The notes beneath the pieces were generated by a model. That model was not told the DNA's origin and searched no databases. It saw only the letters and a program-made list of their open reading frames with translations. From an uncultured Oscillospiraceae bacterium (GTDB taxonomy: Bacteria > Bacillota > Clostridia > Oscillospirales > Ruminococcaceae): a stretch of DNA of 13,922 nt. Shown piece after piece: positions 1-5,409 of this stretch. Both the position numbers and the translations under genes were made by a program. Location: NCBI GenBank assembly GCA_934527255.1, contig CAKTAM010000045.1:1-13922 (forward strand), given 5' to 3'. Every line of letters starts with the position of its first letter. The stretch's first letter is position 1.

Positions 1-93
1 TACTTTTCGGGAGTTCAAGTCTATCCACAAAGGGAAAACGGCGATTTTACATCTGCGTTTTGGTACAGAGAAAAATTGCCGTTTGGGTAGCAA
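1..93. other. Window edge, unassigned
   Basis: I cannot assign a gene here. One plus-strand frame is open from the first base to a TAG at 88-90 (29 codons) and stops just before the terminator at 94-118, so it could be the last codons of a gene entering from the left. An open stretch this short is also common by chance, and I do not recognise the residues. Confidence 0.2.
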
Positions 94-118
94 AAAAGCC
101 CGATATAATCGGGCTTTT
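94..118 (-). terminator. Intrinsic terminator of the tRNA-Arg unit
   Basis: The 8-bp stem AGCCCGAT (97-104) / ATCGGGCT (108-115) has a 3-nt loop. A run of six A at 92-97 becomes the U-tract on the minus strand, about 30 nt past the tRNA 3' end. Four T at 115-118 could also let it stop plus-strand transcripts entering from the left. A second hairpin, GGAGAC (123-128) / GTCTCC (138-143), lies between it and the tRNA. Confidence 0.7.
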
Positions 119-149
119 CGCAGGAGACATCTTTTTTGTCTCCACATTT

Positions 150-226
150 TGGTGCATCCGACTGGATTCGAACCAGCGGCCTTCCGGGTCGGAGCCGAAC
201 GCTCTATCCAACTGAGCTACGGATGC
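150..226 (-). tRNA. tRNA-Arg, anticodon CCG
   Basis: The minus strand folds into a complete cloverleaf. The acceptor arm is GCATCCG (226-220) with CGGATGC, discriminator A at 153, and an encoded CCA at 152-150. The D-arm contains GCTC AGTTGGATA GAGC, the anticodon loop is CTCCGAC, and the T-arm is GCTGG TTCGAAT CCAGT. The CCG anticodon reads the arginine codon CGG, frequent in GC-rich genes. The 77 nt including CCA is the normal size. It stands alone, with a promoter at 254-282 and a terminator at 94-118. Open frames running across it are artefacts. Confidence 0.96.
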
Positions 227-253
227 AGACGGCACGCGCCATAGCGCTTTTTT

Positions 254-282
254 ATTATACTATCTTTGCCGCCAAATTGCAA
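254..282 (-). promoter_or_regulatory. Promoter of tRNA-Arg
   Basis: On the minus strand, TTGCAA (282-277) is followed after 17 nt by a consensus TATAAT (259-254). Transcription would begin near 247, about 20 nt upstream of the tRNA 5' end, within a locally AT-rich patch. Confidence 0.75.
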
Positions 283-351
283 AGGTTTTTTCTGTCGAAT
301 GACGGTTTTGTGAAAATATCCTCATCAAAGGCCGCCGCGGGGCTTTCGTCC

Positions 352-380
352 TTGCGCTTTTGGCCCGTTTGCGCTACACT
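352..380 (+). promoter_or_regulatory. Probable promoter of the membrane zinc-ribbon gene
   Basis: TTGCGC (352-357) and TACACT (375-380) are separated by 17 bp. The site lies about 80 nt upstream of the start at 463. The -35 is only partly consensus, so this is a moderate call. Confidence 0.5.
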
Positions 381-462
381 GAAGAAAAAGCAAAGCACCC
401 GAAAAGGGGCCTGTCAGCCAAACGGCAGCGGCCGCCGGATCGGTGGAAAAGAGGTTTTGAAA

Positions 463-1398
463 ATGAGCGAATGGACATTTTTATGGTCGTCGGGCGCAGC
501 CCTGCTGCTGGGGCTGTGGCTGTGCTTTGGCGGAACGCTGCTGCGCCGCCTGGCCTGGGGCGTGCAGACCTTTTTGTGGGTCGGCGCCGGACTGCTGCTG
601 ATCTTTGGCCTGCAGCATCTGATCAAGCCTCTCTCCGCTGCACAGGCGCTTCCCTGGCTGGCCGTGATCGCCGCCGTTGCAGCCATCTGCGGACTTGCGG
701 CCGCGCTTCGGCCGCAGGTCGGCGGCGGACTGACCGGCTTTTTCGTCGTTTTCACCGTGGCCGTTTCGCTTGCCTGGCTGACGCCCGGCACATCGGAACA
801 GGGCATTCTGCTGGTGCTGATCGGCCTGCTTGGCGGGCTGCTGCTGGGCGTGCTGAGCGCGCTTTGGCCCGGAAAAGCCTATTGGGTCTGGGCCCCCGCC
901 AGCGGCGCGCTGTTCAGTGCGGCGGCCGTTACCCTGCTGTGGAATCGGGTCGCCGTTTCCGGGCTGTATGACTGGCTTTGGCAGCACCGCGCAGGCTCTT
1001 ACTTGTGGCAGGGGATCGCGCTGGGCGTGCTGTGGGCTGCCGGGCTGACCGTACAGCTGCGCTTGGCCCACCGTGCCAAAAAGCGGGCGAACACCGCCGC
1101 GCAGGCTGCCGCCGTACAGAGTGCCGACGCGCAGCATACCGCCGATGCAGCGGCAGTTTGGCCCGGCGCGGCAGCCGCCCCGGCCAACACGGATAGGGAA
1201 GCCGGCATTGCGGCACCCCCCGCCAGCGCAGCGGCGCCGCAGCAGACGGACGCCGCAAGCACTGCGGACACTGCGGCCGCACCCGCTGCCGAGACTGCCC
1301 CTGCTGCGCCTGCCGCCGAAAACACCGGTTGGTACTGCAGCGCCTGCGGCGCAAAGAACTACGCCAAATTCTGCACACGCTGCGGTCACCCGCGCTAA
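463..1398 (+). CDS. Seven-helix membrane protein with C-terminal zinc ribbon
   Basis: The protein has 311 residues and I do not recognise a named family. Hydrophobic segments lie near residues 5-23, 34-51, 63-83, 88-106, 112-135, 141-160 and 179-200, giving about seven membrane helices. A basic patch (RLAHRAKKR, 200-208) precedes an Ala/Pro-rich, low-complexity linker at about 209-288. The protein ends in a zinc ribbon with C292-x2-C295 and C304-x2-C307, of the type found on many Clostridia membrane proteins. I chose ATG 463 because AAGAGG lies about 9 nt upstream; the frame is open further upstream but runs into the tRNA, so that extension is not real. It has its own promoter and terminator, so neighbours give no clue. 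The ribbon is probably cytoplasmic and may bind a partner or nucleic acid (inference). Confidence 0.85.
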   Translation: MSEWTFLWSSGAALLLGLWLCFGGTLLRRLAWGVQTFLWVGAGLLLIFGLQHLIKPLSAAQALPWLAVIAAVAAICGLAAALRPQVGGGLTGFFVVFTVAVSLAWLTPGTSEQGILLVLIGLLGGLLLGVLSALWPGKAYWVWAPASGALFSAAAVTLLWNRVAVSGLYDWLWQHRAGSYLWQGIALGVLWAAGLTVQLRLAHRAKKRANTAAQAAAVQSADAQHTADAAAVWPGAAAAPANTDREAGIAAPPASAAAPQQTDAASTADTAAAPAAETAPAAPAAENTGWYCSACGAKNYAKFCTRCGHPR

Positions 1399-1447
1399 AG
1401 CCCGCCCGTCACGCAGGCGCGGCGCTGTCCCCTCTTCTGCTGCCAAA

Positions 1448-1483
1448 AACACCCGCCGCTTTTTAGGGAAAGCGGCGGGTGTT
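1448..1483 (+). terminator. Intrinsic terminator after the membrane zinc-ribbon gene
   Basis: A 15-bp stem (1448-1462 with 1469-1483; AACACCCGCCGCT pairs with AGCGGCGGGTGTT) closes a 6-nt loop 50 nt after the stop codon. The plus-strand U-tract is weak (TCTTTGG). The five A at 1445-1449 would make a better U-tract on the minus strand, so it may work both ways. Confidence 0.75.
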
Positions 1484-1633
1484 CTTTGGTTTCGGCCGCA
1501 GCCGTGCTTACCGTTCCGCCGTTTGCCACGGCACGCCGGAACGACCGTTTTGCTGCCCTTTGGCCGCCCGGCGGCGGGCGTTTGCGGCATTCCACGCCCG
1601 CGGCAGCGCACGCTTTGCTCCTTTGTCATTCCG

Positions 1634-1658
1634 CCGCATACCCCATACCGGTATGCGG
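1634..1658 (+). promoter_or_regulatory. Palindromic operator-like element at the metal permease promoter
   Basis: CCGCATACC (1634-1642) is the exact reverse complement of GGTATGCGG (1650-1658), and inside it CATACCGGTATG (1644-1655) is itself a perfect 12-bp palindrome. It ends 2 bp before the candidate -35 box, where a repressor or metal sensor could act. It could also form a hairpin in RNA from upstream. The binding protein is unknown. Confidence 0.5.
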
Positions 1659-1660
1659 TG

Positions 1661-1690
1661 TTGCTTTTTGAACGGCGTTTCGGGTATACT
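1661..1690 (+). promoter_or_regulatory. Probable promoter of the metal permease gene
   Basis: TTGCTT (1661-1666) and TATACT (1685-1690) are separated by 18 bp. The -10 box is a good match and the -35 partial. Transcription would start near 1697, about 150 nt before the start codon. Confidence 0.55.
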
Positions 1691-1849
1691 GAAACACAGC
1701 CCGGCCCGTGCTGCCCTGTGCCCGGCCGAAGCCCCCCCAAAAAAGCCCCGGCATGCCAGACTGTATGCTAACGCCACGCCGCATAACCGTCGGGCTGCCC
1801 CCAGGTCCGCCCTGCTGACGCTGTTTGATAAAGGAGAACGTTTGTCTTT

Positions 1850-2695
1850 ATGGAAGTATGGAGTGACATTCTGCGCGAATCCGTTGTGGATTGCCTGAAA
1901 ATGCTGCCCTTTTTGTATCTGGCCTATCTGCTGATCGAATACATCGAGCAATACCAGAGCGCCCGGCTGCAGCGCCTGCTTTCCGGCAACAGCCATTGCG
2001 GCTTTGCTGTGGGCAGCCTGCTGGGGCTGGTGCCGCAGTGCGGATTTTCGGCCATGGCCGCCAACCTGTACGCCGGGCGTGTGATCACACCGGGCGCGCT
2101 GCTGGCCGTGTTTTTGACGACCTCGGATGAAGCCCTGCCGCTGCTGCTGGCCAGCCGCGATACCGCCGCCATTCTGCGCCTGCTGGGGCTGAAGCTGGCG
2201 CTGGGCCTTGTGTGCGGCTTTGTGCTGGATCGCGTTGCCGCGCGCTGCAGCTGGGGCGGCTTTTCGGGCCGCCAGGAGGATTGCGACTGCCACGACCACC
2301 ACGAAAGCGAGAACGTCTTTCTGGCGGCGGCGCGGCACACCGCGCAGGTGTTTGCCCTTGTGTTTGTGCTGACACTGGCGCTGGCCGCCCTGCTGGAGCT
2401 GGTCGGCGAAAGCTGGATCGCCGCGCTGCTGAGCCGGTTCGGCTTCTGGCAGATCCCGCTGGCCGCCCTTGTCGGGCTGGCCCCCAACTGCGCCGTTTCG
2501 GTTTTGTTGATGCAGCTGTACACCGACGGCCTGCTGAGCTTTGGCGCGCTGTTTGCCGGGCTGTGCAGCGGGGCCGGTGTGGGGCTAATCGTGCTGTGGC
2601 GCACCAACCCCAGCAAACGGGAAAACGCCCGCCTGACCGCGCTGTTATACCTGTGCGCCCTGCTGGGCGGCTGGCTGGCACAGCTGCTGGCCTGA
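1850..2695 (+). CDS. Putative manganese/heavy-metal efflux permease (10TM exporter-like family)
   Basis: The 281-residue integral membrane protein resembles the family annotated as putative 10TM heavy-metal exporter, arsenic efflux or putative manganese transporter. Two related halves are visible: GLVPQCGFS (59-67) is echoed by GLAPNCAVS (209-217), each followed by a Leu/Gly-rich helix, as in a duplicated inverted-topology carrier. Between the halves lies an acidic, metal-ligand-rich cytoplasmic or periplasmic loop, with C145, C147, H148, H150 and H151 in CDCHDHHESE. That fits metal binding, though the ion cannot be read from sequence. The start is ATG 1850 with AAGGAG at 1831-1836, a longish 13-nt spacer; no better in-frame start exists. 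It is a single-gene unit with its own promoter and a nearby palindrome, suggesting metal-responsive control (inference). Confidence 0.75.
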   Translation: MEVWSDILRESVVDCLKMLPFLYLAYLLIEYIEQYQSARLQRLLSGNSHCGFAVGSLLGLVPQCGFSAMAANLYAGRVITPGALLAVFLTTSDEALPLLLASRDTAAILRLLGLKLALGLVCGFVLDRVAARCSWGGFSGRQEDCDCHDHHESENVFLAAARHTAQVFALVFVLTLALAALLELVGESWIAALLSRFGFWQIPLAALVGLAPNCAVSVLLMQLYTDGLLSFGALFAGLCSGAGVGLIVLWRTNPSKRENARLTALLYLCALLGGWLAQLLA

Positions 2696-2742
2696 GCATG
2701 CCGCCATGCGGTCATTCGGCCACAGGGTTTCCTCTCCGTCAT

Positions 2743-2784
2743 CTTTTCAACGCTTGTTGAAAAGCCTGTGGAAAACTTTTCAAC
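2743..2784 (+). repeat. Three-arm alternative hairpin
   Basis: Arm A, CTTTTCAAC (2743-2751), pairs perfectly with arm B, GTTGAAAAG (2756-2764), over a GCTT loop. Arm C (2776-2784) is identical to arm A and can pair equally with arm B over an 11-nt loop. Only one pairing can form at a time. The loop between B and C contains TGTGGAAAA (2767-2775), a match to the DnaA-box pattern on the minus strand. Confidence 0.6.
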
Positions 2785-2860
2785 CGTTTTCTGCACCGAT
2801 TTTCCGCTCTTTTCGCCGTTTATCTGCCGCCGTTTCCCCGGTTTTCCTGCCCGTTTCCAC

Positions 2861-2888
2861 CGTGTTTTCAACGCTTGTTGGAAACACG
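2861..2888 (+). repeat. Second GCTT-loop hairpin, related to the 2743 element
   Basis: CGTGTTTTCAAC (2861-2872) pairs with GTTGGAAACACG (2877-2888), a 12-bp stem with one G-T pair, over the same GCTT loop as the hairpin at 2743-2764. The core TTTTCAACGCTTGTTG is identical in both copies, about 120 bp apart. Confidence 0.65.
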
Positions 2889-3114
2889 CGCCCTTTTGGG
2901 GAAAAGCCGCAGCCCCGGGGTAAGGGCGGCACCTCCTGCCGATGCCGACAGGGCCGCTCCCGCTTTTCCCCGCGCCGTAGATCAGCGGCCCGCCGCTGCG
3001 GCGCAGGCCGCCTGCCGTTTTTTGGCAGCCGCTTGACAGCCGCCTGTTTTACAGTGACTGCTCTGCCGTCAAATGCTCCGCGGCCGTACGCCGCGCTTTC
3101 TCAGGAGGTTTTTT

Positions 3115-3660
3115 ATGTCTGCCGCATCCAATACCCCGAACCTTTCGTTTCGCCGCGCCCTGCCGGAGGATCTTGACGCCGTTCTGGCCCTTTGGACACA
3201 GGCCAGCGCCTTTCTGCGCCTGCAGGGGGTCGACCAATGGCAGAAGGGCTACCCCGGGCCGCAGCAGGCCCAGGAGGACTGTGCCCTTGGCCGCCTGTGG
3301 CTGGCACTGACCCCGGACGGGCAGCCGGCCGCCGTTTTTGTGTTTGATACCACGCCGGAGCCAAGCTATGCGCACCTGACCGAGGGCGCGTGGCAGCACC
3401 CCGGCCCATACGGCGTGCTGCACCGCGTGGCCGTTTCGCCCGCAGTGCGCGGGCAGGGGGTTGGCGGTGCCGTTGCCGCATTTGGGCGGCAGCGCTGCGC
3501 CGCGCTGGGCCTGCCCGCCCTGCGCATTGACACCCACCCGGAAAACCGCCCCATGCGCCGCATGCTGGAAAAGGCCGGTTTTACCGCCGTTGGCATGCTG
3601 CGGCTGCTGGGCGGCGTGGATGACGGCGCGCCGCGCGTGGCGTACGAGCTGCTGCTGTAA
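3115..3660 (+). CDS. GNAT-family N-acetyltransferase
   Basis: The 181-residue protein has the GCN5-related acetyltransferase fold and would move an acetyl group from acetyl-CoA to an unknown amine. Motif A is clear: VLHRVAVSP (101-109) followed by the pyrophosphate-binding loop RGQGVGG (112-118). Motif B follows, with the H141-PENRPMRRMLEKAGF region (about 141-156) typical of GNATs. Single-domain length is normal. The start is ATG 3115, with a perfect AGGAGG at 3103-3108 and a 6-nt spacer; the upstream in-frame ATG at 3073 has no such site. No signal peptide, so cytoplasmic. It is monocistronic, ending in small hairpins and then the bidirectional terminator at 3784-3826. Substrate cannot be predicted. 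Confidence 0.88.
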   Translation: MSAASNTPNLSFRRALPEDLDAVLALWTQASAFLRLQGVDQWQKGYPGPQQAQEDCALGRLWLALTPDGQPAAVFVFDTTPEPSYAHLTEGAWQHPGPYGVLHRVAVSPAVRGQGVGGAVAAFGRQRCAALGLPALRIDTHPENRPMRRMLEKAGFTAVGMLRLLGGVDDGAPRVAYELLL

Positions 3661-3783
3661 GCGGCGCTTTTTGCCGCGCTTTGCAGCAAAGCATTTCTTT
3701 GCCGCCCACCTTTGCGCCGCACGCCGCCCCTTTTTACGCGCCGTCTCCTTTTCCAAGCACCGTTTCTGCCCCGCAAAAGGGCA

Positions 3784-3826
3784 AAAAAGCTCCTCCGCGC
3801 AGGTTCACTGCACGGAGGAGCTTTTT
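3784..3826. terminator. Bidirectional terminator between GNAT and SDR genes
   Basis: A 14-bp perfect stem, AAAAAGCTCCTCCG (3784-3797) / CGGAGGAGCTTTTT (3813-3826), carries A-runs on one side and T-runs on the other, so it can terminate both the plus-strand GNAT transcript and the minus-strand SDR transcript. It lies 22 nt past the SDR stop. Two smaller hairpins, at 3661-3677 and 3678-3692, directly follow the GNAT stop. Confidence 0.88.
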
Positions 3827-3848
3827 ATGCATGGAAAGGCGCCGACGC

Positions 3849-4589
3849 TTACGGCATATAAATGCCGCCGTTGGGCGAAACGTACTGGCCGGTCATATAT
3901 TTGTCGCGGATGAGGAATTCCATCGCCTGTGCAATGTCCTCCACATCGCCAATGCGGCCCTGCGGGATGGCGGTGGCCAGCGCAGCCACCTCCTCCTGGT
4001 TGACCCCACGCAGCATATCCGTCCAGATCATACCCGGGCAGATGCAGTTGAAGCGGATGTTCTGCTTGCCGAACTCCATGGCCAGCGCACGGGTCATGCC
4101 GATCAGGCCCGCCTTGGAGGCGCAGTAATCCGCCTGGTTGGCCACGCCCATCAGGCCGCCGATGGAGGAGGTGCTGATGACGCAGCCCTCGTTGGCCTCG
4201 ACCATGTACGGCACCACGAAATGGCACATATGGAACGCGCTGAGCAGGTTGGTTTCCAGCACGGCCATATATTTTTCGCGGGGCAGCTCGCAGAAAGCGG
4301 CGTTGTTGGTAATGCCGGCGTTGTTGACCAGCACGTCGAGCTTGCGGCCGAAGTGCTCGACCGCCGCCTTGACCAGCTTTTCGCAATCCTCATAGCGCGA
4401 AACGTCGGCCTGTACGGCAAAGCCCTCTACGCCATACTGCTCCTTCAGCTTGGCGATCAGCGCCTCCGTCAGCGCCTTGGAGCTTTCCGAGCGATAGTTG
4501 ATGACCACATTGTAGCCCATCTCGCCCAGCTTCAGGGTCATGGCCTCGCCGATGCCGCGAGAGCCGCCGGTAATAATGGCAGTTTTCAT
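3849..4589 (-). CDS. SDR-family oxidoreductase, FabG-like
   Basis: The 246-residue classical short-chain dehydrogenase/reductase is closest in style to 3-oxoacyl-ACP reductase FabG. It has the cofactor loop T7-GGSRGIG (7-14), NNAG (89-92), and a complete catalytic tetrad at N114, S142, Y155 and K159 (YCASK). PG (185-186) follows, and there is a C-terminal GQYVSPNGG. The basic residues R11 and R33 suggest NADPH rather than NADH (inference). I chose ATG 4589, with AGGAGG 12 nt upstream; the in-frame TTG four codons earlier touches AGGAGG and would be too close. It stands apart from fatty-acid synthesis genes and is divergent from a TetR regulator, so it is more likely an inducible reductase for a small carbonyl or sugar alcohol than the housekeeping FabG. 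Confidence 0.9.
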   Translation of the reverse strand: MKTAIITGGSRGIGEAMTLKLGEMGYNVVINYRSESSKALTEALIAKLKEQYGVEGFAVQADVSRYEDCEKLVKAAVEHFGRKLDVLVNNAGITNNAAFCELPREKYMAVLETNLLSAFHMCHFVVPYMVEANEGCVISTSSIGGLMGVANQADYCASKAGLIGMTRALAMEFGKQNIRFNCICPGMIWTDMLRGVNQEEVAALATAIPQGRIGDVEDIAQAMEFLIRDKYMTGQYVSPNGGIYMP

Positions 4590-4616
4590 AAGAACAGACA
4601 ACCTCCTGTTATTCTT

Positions 4617-4645
4617 TTGACAAAATCAGTATAGCACGCTATAAT
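4617..4645 (+). promoter_or_regulatory. Consensus promoter of the TetR regulator gene
   Basis: A perfect TTGACA (4617-4622), 17-bp spacer and perfect TATAAT (4640-4645). This is the strongest promoter in the window, which suits a gene held down by autorepression. Transcription would begin near 4652, about 57 nt before the start codon. Confidence 0.9.
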
Positions 4646-4646
4646 G
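4627..4646. promoter_or_regulatory. Probable TetR operator between the divergent genes
   Basis: TATAGC-AC-GCTATA (4630-4643) is a perfect 14-bp palindrome. Adding the flanks (CAG on the left, ATG on the right) keeps two of three further pairs. It covers the -10 region of both the TetR and SDR promoters, so one bound dimer would silence both. The assignment to this TetR is inference from position. Confidence 0.65.
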
Positions 4647-4656
4647 GCCTTGAAAA
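4628..4656 (-). promoter_or_regulatory. Promoter of the SDR gene
   Basis: On the minus strand, TATACT (4633-4628) is preceded after 17 bp by TTTTCA (4656-4651), a 4/6 match to the -35 consensus. It overlaps the TetR promoter on the other strand, so the two polymerases would compete. Confidence 0.6.
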
Positions 4657-4708
4657 CGTTGCACTTTCGGCAATGTGTCAACGAAACCCCGAAAAAAGAG
4701 GGATCGAC

Positions 4709-5269
4709 ATGCACACCCGCGACAAGCTTTGGCACAGCTTCTGCCGCCTGCTGGAGACCCGGCCGCTGCGCAGCATTACCGTACAGGATATTACCGCGGA
4801 GGCCGGGCTGACCCGACAGGCCTTTTACCGCTATTTTCACACCCGGGACGAGCTGCTTTTCTGGCAGTACGACCGCAGCCTGAGCCGCGTGCTGGGCGAT
4901 GCGCCGCTGACCTGGCAGGAGATGGTGGAACGCATGCTGCGGCTGCTGCAGCAGGATGCGCACCTGTACCGGCGCATGGCGCGCCAGTCGGATGACGACA
5001 CGCTGGCGCAGATCATGGAGGCATACACCATCTCTCTGTATACCCGCATCATCCGCTGCCAGACCGGCCATCCACCGGATGAAGAGCTGTCGCTGCTGCT
5101 GCAGCTGTATGTATCCGGCGGCATTGCCTTTGCCATGCGCTGGGTACGCGGCGGGATGCAGCGCCCTGCACAGGAGATGTGCCGCCTTTTTGAAGCCGCC
5201 CTGTCGCCCCGGCTGGCACAGGCGCTGACGGCGGCCGCCATACCGTCCTCGGTTCTTTCGGCAAGCTGA
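4709..5269 (+). CDS. TetR/AcrR-family transcriptional regulator
   Basis: The 186-residue protein has an N-terminal TetR-type helix-turn-helix at about residues 8-50; the core ITVQDITAEAGLTRQAFYRYF (23-43) is followed by H44-TRDEL. The C-terminal part, with YVSGGIAFAMRWVRGGM (about 132-148), looks like the TetR C-terminal type of DhaS-like regulators, a ligand and dimer domain. The start is ATG 4709, with AGAGGG at 4697-4702 and a 6-nt spacer; the upstream in-frame ATG at 4673 has no ribosome site. It is divergent from the SDR gene, with overlapping promoters and a palindrome in between, the classic layout for a repressor of its neighbour and itself. Whether it also affects the alpha-galactosidase downstream is unknown, as that gene has its own promoter. 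Confidence 0.9.
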   Translation: MHTRDKLWHSFCRLLETRPLRSITVQDITAEAGLTRQAFYRYFHTRDELLFWQYDRSLSRVLGDAPLTWQEMVERMLRLLQQDAHLYRRMARQSDDDTLAQIMEAYTISLYTRIIRCQTGHPPDEELSLLLQLYVSGGIAFAMRWVRGGMQRPAQEMCRLFEAALSPRLAQALTAAAIPSSVLSAS

Positions 5270-5297
5270 CCTTTGCCGAAAAAATTTGCCGCGGGGC

Positions 5298-5326
5298 TGG
5301 AAAAAGCGTTCTGGAACCTTTATAAT
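5298..5326 (+). promoter_or_regulatory. Promoter of the alpha-galactosidase operon
   Basis: TGGAAA (5298-5303), a 17-bp spacer and a consensus TATAAT (5321-5326). The leader would be about 75 nt. It holds a small CGGGC/GCCCG hairpin but no operator or cre site that I can recognise. Confidence 0.65.
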
Positions 5327-5409
5327 AAGCAGGAAACGACTGCGGCAAGGGCTGCGCGGGCAGCGCCCGGCCCCTCGCCCTCTCGAAAAAAAGAAAGGAT
5401 GAAGAAATC

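Larger units (their letters stand above)
1484..1849 (+). other. Intergenic region and leader of the metal permease gene
   Basis: No gene is supported between 1399 and 1849. After the terminator come about 150 bp with nothing I recognise. Then come a palindrome (1634-1658), a promoter (1661-1690) and a C-rich leader of about 150 nt. In the leader, CAGCCCG (1697-1703) can pair with CGGGCTG (1791-1797), and TATGC can pair with GCATA inside that span. I could not match it to the yybP-ykoY manganese or NiCo riboswitches from memory. Confidence 0.4.
2696..3114. other. Non-coding region with hairpins, between metal permease and GNAT genes
   Basis: No convincing gene lies here. The left part (2740-2890) is pyrimidine-rich on the plus strand and holds related hairpins (see repeats). 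A short GC stem, GCAGG (3003-3007) / CCTGC (3011-3015), followed by six T (3018-3023) may be a weak terminator for the permease transcript. A perfect TTGACA sits at 3033-3038, but no good -10 box follows at 16-18 bp, so the GNAT promoter is unresolved. Confidence 0.4.

Noticed and set aside
9..28. Part of a second tRNA (T-loop-like GTTCAAGTC) at the window edge
   Set aside because: The putative T-stem has a mismatch, and no acceptor arm or CCA follows.
136..462. N-terminal extension of the membrane zinc-ribbon frame back to 136
   Set aside because: The extension runs through the tRNA-Arg gene on the opposite strand and its promoter; ATG 463 has a ribosome binding site and starts a hydrophobic helix.
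481..1740. Long open frame (419 codons) on the minus strand opposite the membrane protein
   Set aside because: It is antisense to a gene with clear helices and a zinc ribbon, crosses its terminator, and has composition typical of GC-rich shadow frames.
2740..2790. Possible replication origin, from TGTGGAAAA and AT-rich hairpins
   Set aside because: Only one good DnaA-box match was seen, and there are no dnaA/dnaN or plasmid replication genes nearby.
3681..4634. Open plus-strand frame of 317 codons opposite the SDR gene
   Set aside because: The minus strand encodes a complete SDR with every catalytic residue; the plus frame runs through a terminator and the divergent promoter.
4650..4664. 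CcpA (cre-like) site, TGAAAACGTTGCA
   Set aside because: The left half fits the cre pattern but the right half does not; position alone near the SDR promoter is not enough.
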